DNA from: Pseudonocardia sp. MH-G8
GTDB taxonomy: Bacteria; Actinomycetota; Actinomycetes; Mycobacteriales; Pseudonocardiaceae
DNA length: 64,000 nt
Reading direction: 5' to 3'
NCBI RefSeq assembly: GCF_002262885.1
Contig: NZ_NKYF01000003.1
Location: 438,382-502,381 of the forward strand
The position numbers were made by a program, and so were the translations under genes. Within the stretch, counting starts at the first letter, position 1, and every line of letters begins with the position of its first letter. A model generated the notes under the pieces. The model saw only the letters and a program-made list of their open reading frames with translations, had not been told where the DNA came from and searched no databases. Positions 20,567 through 28,209 of the stretch are shown here, piece by piece.

Positions 20567-21043
20567 ATGAGCAGCCTCGCTCGGCGCAGCCTGCGCGCCA
20601 CTGCCGCCGTGGCCGGGATCGCCGCTGCCGGCTTCGGTGTCGCCGCTCCCGCGGTCGCCGCACCGGCCCCGCAGGACGGCCCGAGCACCGACGACACCGC
20701 TCCCCCCGCACCCGAGGCCGGTTCGTCGCCCAACGTGCTCGGCGAGCTGCCCAGCAGGGACGTGTCGCAGCTGCCCAAGCTGGCGAGCATCGAGGCCCCC
20801 AAGGTCTACACCGCAGGTGGGTCCGACGGGCTGCCGACGGACGAGGACATGCCGCTCCCGACCGCTACGGACCTGGTGAACCTCGGGGCCCAGGAGCAGC
20901 TCGAGGGCGCGAACGTGGAGTACCAGGCCGCCGCACCGCAGGACGGTGAGGACGCGGCTGGGGACCTCGGCGCCGACGCGATGGTCGCGGACCTGGCCTC
21001 GCGCGCGTTGAACTCGACCGAAGGCAACGACGTCCGCGCCTAG
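20567..21043 (+). CDS. small secreted protein of unknown function
   Basis: 158 residues from ATG 20567, with GAAGGGA about eight bases upstream. A Sec signal peptide is evident: basic MSSLARRSLR, hydrophobic Ala/Gly core and a cleavage site around PAVAAPA. The mature part is acidic and Pro/Ala/Asp-rich with no cysteines or recognised domain. It is divergent from the hydrolase operon. I do not recognise the family. Confidence 0.7.
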   Translation: MSSLARRSLRATAAVAGIAAAGFGVAAPAVAAPAPQDGPSTDDTAPPAPEAGSSPNVLGELPSRDVSQLPKLASIEAPKVYTAGGSDGLPTDEDMPLPTATDLVNLGAQEQLEGANVEYQAAAPQDGEDAAGDLGADAMVADLASRALNSTEGNDVRA

Positions 21044-21139
21044 TGCCCCCGGCCGTTACCTCCCAGGTCATCGACCGCACGACCGTCGAGGGCGAGAGTC
21101 GATCCCGACAGCAGCCGGATCGACGCCAGGAGGCCCTCG

Positions 21140-21556
21140 ATGACCGCCCTTCCCCTCGCCCGCCTCGCCGCAGTCCGTGACAACGGGCGGTTGCTGCGGA
21201 TCGCACTCCGCCTCGACGCCGCCGCGTCCGGCGCCCTCGGGCTGCTCGCGGTCGGCGCAGCCGCGCCACTGAGCGGCCTCCTCGGCCCGGGCGAGGGCGT
21301 GCTGCGGGGCGTCGGCGCGTTCCTCGTCGTCTACGCGCTGGCCCTCGTGGCGGTCGCGGCCGGATCCGTGATCTCGCGACCCGCCGCGTGGACCGTCGTG
21401 ATCGGCAACTCCGTCTGGGTGCTGGGCAGCATCGGCGCCGCCGTCGCCGGCCGCGCGGAGCTCACCACGCTCGGGATCGCGGTGGTGCTGGCACAGGCGG
21501 CCGCCGTGGCGATCTTCGCCGACCTGCAATGGCTGGGCCTGCGCCGGGCACGGTGA
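21140..21556 (+). CDS. four-helix integral membrane protein of unknown function
   Basis: 138 residues with four predicted transmembrane helices (about 25-47, 56-76, 83-103, 108-128), short loops and a basic C-terminus (GLRRAR). It has no recognisable catalytic residues. Length and topology resemble small uncharacterised actinobacterial integral membrane proteins. The ATG at 21140 follows a GGAGG-like stretch. The next 190 bp hold no gene but contain a parS site. Confidence 0.65.
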   Translation: MTALPLARLAAVRDNGRLLRIALRLDAAASGALGLLAVGAAAPLSGLLGPGEGVLRGVGAFLVVYALALVAVAAGSVISRPAAWTVVIGNSVWVLGSIGAAVAGRAELTTLGIAVVLAQAAAVAIFADLQWLGLRRAR

Positions 21557-21730
21557 GCGGTAGCGTCCGGCGCTGCGCAGCAACGCCCGCGCGATCCGTT
21601 TCCACCGCGCTCGCGGCTGGCGACCGGACGGCGCCGAGAAGACCGAGCAGGGCCCCGGTGGTGCGGTCCTGGAGGAGGCCCACTACGTCAGGACGACGAG
21701 AACGTCCTGACGGGGTCCCAGGCGTGCGAT

Positions 21731-21746
21731 GTTCCACGTGGAACAC
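21731..21746. other. parS centromere-like site
   Basis: TGTTCCACGTGGAACA is a perfect 16-bp palindrome that differs from the consensus ParB site TGTTTCACGTGAAACA by one symmetric base pair change. It lies just beyond the 3' end of the monooxygenase gene, about 36 kb from oriC, where ParB nucleation sites are expected. A second near-match occurs inside parA at 63549. Confidence 0.8.
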
Positions 21747-21748
21747 CC

Positions 21749-22075
21749 TCAGCCACGCGGGCTGATCTCCCCCATCTTCGACCAGCCCTCACCGGGGACG
21801 CCCTGCACGCTGATGATGTCCGGGGTGGTGGCGACGTAGTCCGGCGCCCAGCCGACGAAGGTCGTGAAGTGCGCGCCGGTGACGTGCGCCTCCGCCGCGC
21901 CGTCCTGGAACGCCTCCACCAGCACGAACTGGTGCGGGTCGGTGACGCTGCGGGACCACTCGAAGAAGATGTTGCCGGGCTCTGCACGGGTGGCCTCGGT
22001 GAACTCCGCGACCTTGTCGAGCCACTCGTCGCTGTGCTCGGGCCGGATCGTGAACTTGACGACGATGAAGATCAT
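21749..22075 (-). CDS. putative quinol monooxygenase (ABM domain)
   Basis: 108 residues from ATG 22075 (MIFIVVKFTIRPEHSDEWLD). This is a single antibiotic-biosynthesis-monooxygenase / YgiN-like dimeric alpha-beta barrel with the family traits EPGNIFFEWSRSV and FVLVEAFQDGAAEAHV, including the His of the H-x5-F region. Members oxidise quinols or related aromatic compounds without cofactors. The gene is divergent from the DUF6886 gene, and its 3' end abuts the parS site. Confidence 0.88.
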   Translation of the reverse strand: MIFIVVKFTIRPEHSDEWLDKVAEFTEATRAEPGNIFFEWSRSVTDPHQFVLVEAFQDGAAEAHVTGAHFTTFVGWAPDYVATTPDIISVQGVPGEGWSKMGEISPRG

Positions 22076-22144
22076 GGAAGCCTCCGGTCCGGGTCGATCA
22101 GTGCGCGGAGCGACCCTACCGGCACGGTCCGGCAGGATGGGGCC

Positions 22145-22804
22145 GTGCGACCTGGACGCGGCGAGGTGCTGCACTTCTCCGAGGATCCGTCGATCACCCG
22201 GTTCGTGCCGCACGTCGCGGCGAGCGCCCGGCAACCCGCCGCGTACGTCTGGGCCGTGGACGCCGAGCGGGCACCTTCCTACTGGTTCCCCCGCCAGTGC
22301 CCGCGGGTGCTCGCGTGGGCGCGGCCGGACTCCGATCCGCGGGACGTCGAGCGGGTCATCGGGCCCGGGGGCGGCGAGCGCGTCCACGCCGTCGAGCACC
22401 GGTGGCTCGAGCGGATGCGATGCGTCGAGCTCTACGCCTACCGGCTGCCGGCGCAGCACTTCGTCCCGTTCACCGAGCCCGAGCCCGCCGCGGCCGCCGG
22501 AGCGGGACCCGAGCCCAGCGCACACGTCAGCACGAGGACCGTCCGCCCGCTCGGCCCGCCCGAAAGGGTCGGTGACCTGTTCGACCTGCACGCGGCGACC
22601 GGGATCCAGCTCCGGGTCCTGCCCGAGCTCGCCGCGTTCTGGGCCGCGGTCAGCTCCAGCACGCTCGGGTTCAGCGGGATCCGGCTGCGCAACGCCGGCA
22701 TCGCCCCCGTCGGGCACGCTCGAGGCCTGGGTGGCCACGAACGTTCACCGGGTCATTCAGCGGCCGGTCCACAGCCACGGGTGCGCGGACACCGGCTGCG
22801 CTGA
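22145..22804 (+). CDS. DUF6886 family protein, with atypical C-terminus
   Basis: 219 residues from GTG 22145. The first 180 residues fit DUF6886: VLHFSEDPSITRFVPHVA near the start, AYVWAVDAERAPSYWFPRQCPRVLAWA, and a late LPELAAFWAAVSSSTLGFSGIRLRNA. The last 30 residues (GLGGHERSPGHSAAGPQPR) look unlike a folded domain, and the +1 frame over the same bases reads a more protein-like TLEAWVATNVHRVIQRP, so a frameshift or a late stop is possible. Function unknown. The 3' end abuts a copy of the repeat found at 45,021-46,300. Confidence 0.65.
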   Translation: MRPGRGEVLHFSEDPSITRFVPHVAASARQPAAYVWAVDAERAPSYWFPRQCPRVLAWARPDSDPRDVERVIGPGGGERVHAVEHRWLERMRCVELYAYRLPAQHFVPFTEPEPAAAAGAGPEPSAHVSTRTVRPLGPPERVGDLFDLHAATGIQLRVLPELAAFWAAVSSSTLGFSGIRLRNAGIAPVGHARGLGGHERSPGHSAAGPQPRVRGHRLR

Positions 22805-22887
22805 TCAGTAGCTCGGGGCGGGCGCTGCGACACTGGTGCACTAGTCGGAGTGATCACGGCCTGGTGATCGGTCCGAGCAGTGCGCCC
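22801..22887 (+). repeat. single copy of the GATCGGTCCGAGCAGTGCG repeat family
   Basis: This 87-bp stretch (GCGGGCGCTGCGAC ... GTCGGAGTGATCACGGCC ... GTGATCGGTCCGAGCAGTG) matches, in the same orientation, the unit of the two arrays at 45,021-45,308 and 46,016-46,300. The rest of the 245-bp gap before glgX holds no gene that I can see. Confidence 0.7.
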
Positions 22888-23049
22888 CGAACCCAGCCGA
22901 TGATCACCGGTAGGGGTGGGGAGGCGCCCGACGACCGTACGAACGCCGACAACGCGCCCGTGTCCGCAGCGAACGCCAGCAACGCCGGGGCCGCGTGAGC
23001 AAACCCGGCGAACGTGTGGTCAGCGCACCAGTGCTCCCCGCCGGGACCA

Positions 23050-25209
23050 CTAGTAGCGCTTGCGCAGCACCATCAGCGAGCGGGCGGTGATGCGCAGCCG
23101 GCCGCCCGGCTTCGCGTCCCGCTCGCGGCGCCGGGCCCGCGCCAGGAGCGGGTCGGCGGTGTCGACGCAGATCTCCCACATCCGCCCGTACACCTCGGCG
23201 GGCAGGGTGAACCGCACCGGCTGGTGGTGCGCGTTGAACAGCAGCAGGAACGAGTCACCCACCACGCGGCGCCCGAGCTCGTCGCGTTCCGGGATGCCCT
23301 GGCCGTTGAGGTAGACGGCCAGGGACCGCGCGATGCCGGAGTTCCAGTCGTCGTCGGTCATGGGCTCCCCGTCGGGGCGCAGCCACGCGATGTCCTCGAT
23401 GTTCGAGCCGCGGATGGTCCGTCCCTGGAAGAACCGGCGTCTGCGGAAGACGGGGTGCTCCCGGCGCAGTGCGGCGATCTGCGCCACGAAGTCGGTGAGC
23501 ACCGAGCTCTCGCGCGCTGCCGCCCAGTCCACCCAGGCGATCTCGTTGTCCTGGCAGTAGACGTTGTTGTTGCCGAGCTGGGTGCGCCCCAGCTCGTCGC
23601 CGTGCGAGAGCATCGGAACGCCCTGGGAGAGCAGCAGGGTGGCGACGAGGTTGCGCTTCTGGCGCTCGCGCAGCGCGTGCACCCCACCGTCCTCGGTGGG
23701 CCCTTCGACGCCGTGGTTCCAGGACCGGTTGTGGCTCTCGCCGTCGCCGTTGCCCTCGCCGTTGGCCTCGTTGTGCTTCTCGTCGTAGGAGACGAGGTCG
23801 TTCAGCGTGAAGCCGTCGTGCGCCGTGACGAAGTTGATCGAGGCGATGGGCCTGCGGTTGTCCTTCTCGTAGAGGTCCGACGAGCCGGTGAAGCGGGACG
23901 CGAACTCCCCGAGGCTCGCGGGCTCACCGCGCCAGAAGTCGCGCACGGTGTCGCGGTACTTGCCGTTCCACTCGGTCCACAGCGAGGGGAAGCCGCCGAC
24001 CTGGTAGCCGCCCTCGCCCACGTCCCACGGCTCGGCGATGAGCTTGACCTGGCTGACGACCGGGTCCTGGTTGACCAGGTCGAAGAAGGCCGCCAGCCGG
24101 TCGACGGCGTGGAACTCGCGCGCCAGCGCCGCGGCCAGGTCGAAGCGGAAGCCGTCGACGTGCATCTCGAGGACCCAGTAGCGCAGCGAGTCCATGATCA
24201 GCCGCAGCGACTCGTGCGCCCGCACGTTGAGGCTGTTCCCGGTGCCCGTGGTGTCGAAGTAGAACTCCGGCTGGTCGGGGACGAGCCGGTAGTAGTTGTG
24301 GTTGTCGATGCCGCGGAAGGACAGGGTCGGGCCGAGGTGGCTGCCCTCTGCGGTGTGATTGTAGACGACGTCGAGGATCACCTCGATCCCGGCGCGGTGG
24401 AGCAGCTTCACCATCGTCTTGAACTCCTGCACCTGTTCCCCGCGGGTGCCGAAGGACGCGTAGCCGTTGTGCGGGGCGAAGAAGCCGATGGTGTTGTAGC
24501 CCCAGTAGTTCGAGAGCCCGCGCTCCTGCAGCGCGTGGTCGTGCACGAACTGGTGCACCGGCATCAGCTCCACCGCGGTGACGCCGAGGGATCTGAGGTG
24601 CTCGATCATCACCGGGTGGGCCAGGCCCATGTAGGTGCCCCGCAGGTCGTCCGGCACGTCCGGGTGCGTCATCGTCATGCCCTTGACGTGCGCCTCGTAG
24701 ATCACCGTCTCGTGGTACGGGATCCGCAGCACCCGGTCCCCGGTCCAGTCGAAGAACGGGTTCACGACCACCGACCGCGGCACGTGGGGCCCGGAGTCGG
24801 CGTCGTTGCGCGAGTGCGGCTCCCCGAACCGGTACCCGAACAGCGCCTCGTTCCAGGTGGGGCTGCCCTCGATCGCCTTCGCGTACGGGTCGAGCAGCAG
24901 CTTCGCGGGGTTGCACCGCAGGCCCGACGCGGGGTCGTAGGGCCCGTGCACGCGGAAGCCGTAGCGATGGCCCGGCGCGACCCGCGGCACGTAGCCGTGC
25001 CAGATCAGGGCCTCCCGTTCGGGCAGGTCGACGCGCGACTCGCGGCCGTTCTCGTCGAACAGACAGAGTTCCACCCGCTCGGCGACCTCGGAGAACAGTG
25101 CGAAGTTGGTGCCGCCGCCGTCGAAGTTGGCACCCAGCGGGTAGGGCGATCCGGGCCAGATCTGCAGTGCGTCCTCCTCGACGTCCGTGCGCGGGATCGG
25201 TTCCCGCAT
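23050..25209 (-). CDS. glgX: glycogen debranching enzyme GlgX
   Basis: 719 residues, the usual GlgX length. An N-terminal CBM48 domain (PLGANFDGGGTNFALFS) precedes a GH13 catalytic barrel with region I DVVYNHT, region II DGFRFDLAAAL (nucleophile Asp), region III IAEPWDVG (acid Glu) and region IV NFVTAHDGFT. It hydrolyses alpha-1,6 branches of phosphorylase-limit glycogen or trehalose-pathway glucans in the cytoplasm. It is monocistronic and divergent from the GntR regulator. Confidence 0.96.
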   Translation of the reverse strand: MREPIPRTDVEEDALQIWPGSPYPLGANFDGGGTNFALFSEVAERVELCLFDENGRESRVDLPEREALIWHGYVPRVAPGHRYGFRVHGPYDPASGLRCNPAKLLLDPYAKAIEGSPTWNEALFGYRFGEPHSRNDADSGPHVPRSVVVNPFFDWTGDRVLRIPYHETVIYEAHVKGMTMTHPDVPDDLRGTYMGLAHPVMIEHLRSLGVTAVELMPVHQFVHDHALQERGLSNYWGYNTIGFFAPHNGYASFGTRGEQVQEFKTMVKLLHRAGIEVILDVVYNHTAEGSHLGPTLSFRGIDNHNYYRLVPDQPEFYFDTTGTGNSLNVRAHESLRLIMDSLRYWVLEMHVDGFRFDLAAALAREFHAVDRLAAFFDLVNQDPVVSQVKLIAEPWDVGEGGYQVGGFPSLWTEWNGKYRDTVRDFWRGEPASLGEFASRFTGSSDLYEKDNRRPIASINFVTAHDGFTLNDLVSYDEKHNEANGEGNGDGESHNRSWNHGVEGPTEDGGVHALRERQKRNLVATLLLSQGVPMLSHGDELGRTQLGNNNVYCQDNEIAWVDWAAARESSVLTDFVAQIAALRREHPVFRRRRFFQGRTIRGSNIEDIAWLRPDGEPMTDDDWNSGIARSLAVYLNGQGIPERDELGRRVVGDSFLLLFNAHHQPVRFTLPAEVYGRMWEICVDTADPLLARARRRERDAKPGGRLRITARSLMVLRKRY

Positions 25210-25351
25210 CCGAACTGCATACCCGACCGGGTGATCCCCGGCAGCGCTCGTCCCGACGGCTGATACCCGCGACGGGACGAACGCCGCCCACCTGCCACCT
25301 CACGGATGCCATCCGCCCGCGACTCGCGGACGGGGGACCGCGATCCGCGGG

Positions 25352-25364
25352 CGTGGTATACCAA
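25352..25364. promoter_or_regulatory. GntR operator candidate, copy 1
   Basis: CGTGGTATACCAA contains the perfect palindrome TGGTATACCA and ends four bases before the GTG of the GntR gene. The same 13 bases recur at 26828-26840 in the rraA/transporter divergent promoter. TNGTNNNACNA-like half-sites are typical of FadR-subfamily GntR proteins. The position suggests autoregulation. Confidence 0.7.
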
Positions 25365-25368
25365 CGAT

Positions 25369-26058
25369 GTGACGGATCCGGCGCCCGTGCTGCCCCCGCT
25401 GGGCCGCTCGACCACGCGCTCGGACCTGGTGGCCGTGTCGATCAAGTCCGCGATCCTGTCCGGGCGGCTGCAGCCCGACGAGGTGCTCGTGGAGCGCCGG
25501 CTGGCCGAACAGCTGGGAGTGTCCAAGACCCCGGTGCGCGAGGCGCTGATCGCGCTGACGTCCTCCGGGCTGCTCACGCCCACCCGCAACCGCGGCATCG
25601 CGGTGCGGCGGCTGCGGGCCGAGGACGTGCAGCGCGTCTACGAGATGCGGATGCTCGTGGAGCCGTGGGCGGCAGCGCAGGTCGCCGGCGGCGGCCGGTT
25701 CGAGGCCGCCGATGCCCGCCAGGCGCTCGAGGACGCCGCGCGGTGCCTCGAGGCCGACGACCACGGCGGGCTGAGCATGGCCAACCGCCGGTTCCACCGG
25801 TGCCTGTACTCCACCTGCTCCAACGACCTGGTGGTACACGCGCTCGACGACCTGCAGGACCTCACCGCGCTCGGCACCGTGAGCCTGCTGTGGGAGCAGT
25901 GGCCGACCTGGCGCGACGAGGCGCAGGAGCACCACGAGATCCTGGCCGCGGTCCAGGACGGCGACGCGGACGGGACGGAGGAGATGGTGCGCAACCACAT
26001 CCAGCGTTCGATCACGCGGCTCGCCCGCCTGCGCGCGCAGGCCGCCACCGCGAGCTGA
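25369..26058 (+). CDS. GntR family transcriptional regulator (FadR subfamily)
   Basis: 229 residues from GTG 25369. An N-terminal winged helix (about 18-75: LAEQLGVSKTPVREALIALTSSGLL) is followed by an all-helical FCD effector domain, including MRMLVEPWAAAQV, NRRFHRCLYS and EEHHEILAAVQDGDADG-type metal-site residues (Asp/His). FCD regulators usually sense carboxylic acids through a bound metal. Identical palindromes before this gene and before the adjacent divergent operon suggest it controls both. It is convergent with rraA (16 bp). Confidence 0.88.
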   Translation: MTDPAPVLPPLGRSTTRSDLVAVSIKSAILSGRLQPDEVLVERRLAEQLGVSKTPVREALIALTSSGLLTPTRNRGIAVRRLRAEDVQRVYEMRMLVEPWAAAQVAGGGRFEAADARQALEDAARCLEADDHGGLSMANRRFHRCLYSTCSNDLVVHALDDLQDLTALGTVSLLWEQWPTWRDEAQEHHEILAAVQDGDADGTEEMVRNHIQRSITRLARLRAQAATAS

Positions 26059-26074
26059 TGGCCTGGCGGGGCCG

Positions 26075-26791
26075 TCAGTGGCGGCCGGCGCGGTACTCCG
26101 CCAGCGTCTGCTCGTCCGGGGGGTACGTCCCGCGCAGCGGCGCACCGGCCTCGATCTTCGCCAGCACGAACTCCTCCAGCCGCTCCTGCTCGACGGCCGC
26201 GGCGGCGACCTCGTCGGCCAGGTGGCGGGGCACGCAGACCACGCCGTCCTGGTCGCCGACCATGATGTCACCCGGGTAGACGGCGACCTCGGCGCAGCCG
26301 ATCGGCACCTGCAGGTCGCAGGCGTGGTGCTGGGCCAGGTTCGTGGTGGCCGACGCCCCCGCCGCGAACGCCGGCAACGCGAGCTCGGCGAACCCCGCGC
26401 TGTCGCGCACCGAACCGTCGGTGACCAACCCGCCCACACCGCGCTGCCGCAACCGCGTGGCGAGGATGTGGCCGAGCGACGCGGCGCGCGTCCGGCCGCG
26501 GGCGTCGACGACGAGCACCGCGCCCGCCGGCACCGTCTCGATCGCACGTCGCTGCGGGTGGTCGTAGTCCTGGTAGACCGAGAGCGTGTCCACGTCCTCG
26601 CGGGCGGGGATGCAGCGCAGGGTGAAGGCCTCGCCCGCCATCCGCGTGCAGCCGGGGTTGAGCGCGGCGAGCCCGTGCAGGAACGTGTTGCGCAGCCCGC
26701 GCGCCATCAGCTGGGTGGTCACCGTCGCCGTGCTGACGGCGCGCAGCGCCTCCAGGGTGGCCGCGTCCACGGCTGCCTCGGTCGTCGTCAT
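26075..26791 (-). CDS. RraA-like protein (HMG/CHA aldolase family)
   Basis: 238 residues from ATG 26791, with GGAG about five to ten bases upstream; the longer in-frame ATG at 26803 would include the ribosome site. The RraA fold is evident from GRTRAASLGHILATRLRQRGVGGLVTDGSVRD, whose G-x3-D-G-x2-R-D region binds a divalent metal and 2-keto acid in HMG/CHA aldolases. These enzymes cleave 4-hydroxy-2-oxo acids or decarboxylate oxaloacetate. It is transcribed away from the transporter, with a GntR operator candidate between them, so it likely belongs to the same pathway. Confidence 0.85.
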   Translation of the reverse strand: MTTTEAAVDAATLEALRAVSTATVTTQLMARGLRNTFLHGLAALNPGCTRMAGEAFTLRCIPAREDVDTLSVYQDYDHPQRRAIETVPAGAVLVVDARGRTRAASLGHILATRLRQRGVGGLVTDGSVRDSAGFAELALPAFAAGASATTNLAQHHACDLQVPIGCAEVAVYPGDIMVGDQDGVVCVPRHLADEVAAAAVEQERLEEFVLAKIEAGAPLRGTYPPDEQTLAEYRAGRH

Positions 26792-26827
26792 GGCACTCCT
26801 CATCCTCGAGTCGTTCTGGCCCGCCTA

Positions 26828-26840
26828 CGTGGTATACCAA
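26828..26840. promoter_or_regulatory. GntR operator candidate, copy 2
   Basis: The same 13-bp CGTGGTATACCAA as upstream of the GntR gene lies in the 91-bp divergent promoter between rraA (start 26791, minus) and the NRAMP-like transporter (start 26883, plus). A regulator bound here could control both transcripts at once. Confidence 0.7.
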
Positions 26841-26882
26841 TACACCAAGATGCCACTCGGCGACGATGACGAGGAGTGCACC

Positions 26883-28190
26883 ATGAGTGATCGGCCAGAG
26901 CAGGCCGAACAGCTGGGAGCATCCGCACCGCCTGCGGAGAACTTCCTGGCGTACATCAAGGCCTTCGGGCCCGGGATCGTCGTGGCGTTGAGCTGGGTGG
27001 GCACCGGCGATCTGATCGACAACTCGGTGGCGGGCGGCAACTACGGCTACGCGCTGCTCTGGGTGCTGCCACTCTCGCTGATCTTCCGCTTCGTGTTCGT
27101 CAACGCGCTCGGCAAGTACCCGCTCTACAACGTGCAGCGGGACCCGAGCATCGTCCGGGGCATCGCCCGGACACACCCGGCCTTCGGGTGGCTGATGCTC
27201 GTCTCGTTCGTGATCTACACCCACATCCTGCTGGCGTTCACGCTCAGCGGGGTCGGCGTGGCACTGGAGGGCCTGTTCGGCGGGATCCCGTCGTTCTGGT
27301 GGTCGGTGATCGGCGCGGTGTCGGTCTTCGCCGTCACCCTCAAGGGCGCCTACCGCTTGATCGAGCGGATCTTCAAGGTCGTGCTGGCGGTCATGGTGCT
27401 GACGTTCGTGGTCGGCATCGTCCTGGTCGGGATCAACTGGGGCGAGCTCGTCAAGGGCTTCGCGTTCGAGCTGCCCCCGCAGCAGGGCCTGTTCGACTCC
27501 GGGCTCGTCGCGTCCAGCCTCGTGCTCGCCACGCTCGGCTCGATGGCCAACCTCTTCTACCCGGAGTTCCTCCGCGAGAAGGGGTGGGTCACCCCGGCCC
27601 ACCGCAAGGTGCAGCAGTACGACCTGCTGTTCGGCACGGTCGTGGTGCTGTTCCTCGCGGTCGCGGTGTGGGCGATCGGCGCCGAGGTGCTGTTCGGCAA
27701 GCAGGGCGTGAGCGAGGCGAGTGACATCGCGGGCGCGCTGGGCACGGCGATCGGCCCGGTCGGGCCCTACATCTTCTACCTGGGGCTGCTCGGCGCCGCC
27801 TGGACCACCGTGGCCGGCTCGCTGTTCGCGCTCGGGAAGATGGTGGTCGAATCGCTGCACGTCGTGCGGCCGCGCCGGGGCGAGCGCTACGGGAGCGCCA
27901 TCACCAAGGACCCGGTCTACCGGTGGATGATCCTCTGGGGCCTGGTCGCCGTGGTCTGGTCGTTGCCCCACGCGCCCGGGTTCGTGGCGCTGGTCGTGGT
28001 GTCCCACGTGCTCACGTCGCCGTTCCTGCTGCTGATCGTGCTCGCCCTCATCGTGATGCTCAACCGCACCGACATCATGGGCCGCTACACCAACAGCTGG
28101 AAGGAGAACATCGGACTCGGCCTGGTCGCCGTGTTCGTCGCGATCGCCGCCGTGCAGGGCATCGGCCAGGCGATCGGGGAGATCTTCTGA
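26883..28190 (+). CDS. NRAMP-superfamily transporter with non-canonical metal site
   Basis: 435 residues with about eleven transmembrane helices. The first core helix aligns with NRAMP (GPGIVVALSWVGTGDLIDN), but the metal-binding DPGN of helix 1 is replaced by GTGD, and the helix-6 MPHN motif reads SMAN before LF. Family transporters move Mn, Fe or other divalent ions using those residues, so a different substrate is plausible. It is first in an operon with the ThDP enzyme (19 bp) and dehydratase, which points to an organic acid or sugar acid, though this is inference. Confidence 0.8.
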   Translation: MSDRPEQAEQLGASAPPAENFLAYIKAFGPGIVVALSWVGTGDLIDNSVAGGNYGYALLWVLPLSLIFRFVFVNALGKYPLYNVQRDPSIVRGIARTHPAFGWLMLVSFVIYTHILLAFTLSGVGVALEGLFGGIPSFWWSVIGAVSVFAVTLKGAYRLIERIFKVVLAVMVLTFVVGIVLVGINWGELVKGFAFELPPQQGLFDSGLVASSLVLATLGSMANLFYPEFLREKGWVTPAHRKVQQYDLLFGTVVVLFLAVAVWAIGAEVLFGKQGVSEASDIAGALGTAIGPVGPYIFYLGLLGAAWTTVAGSLFALGKMVVESLHVVRPRRGERYGSAITKDPVYRWMILWGLVAVVWSLPHAPGFVALVVVSHVLTSPFLLLIVLALIVMLNRTDIMGRYTNSWKENIGLGLVAVFVAIAAVQGIGQAIGEIF

Positions 28191-28209
28191 TCCGAAGGAG
28201 AACGTTCTG

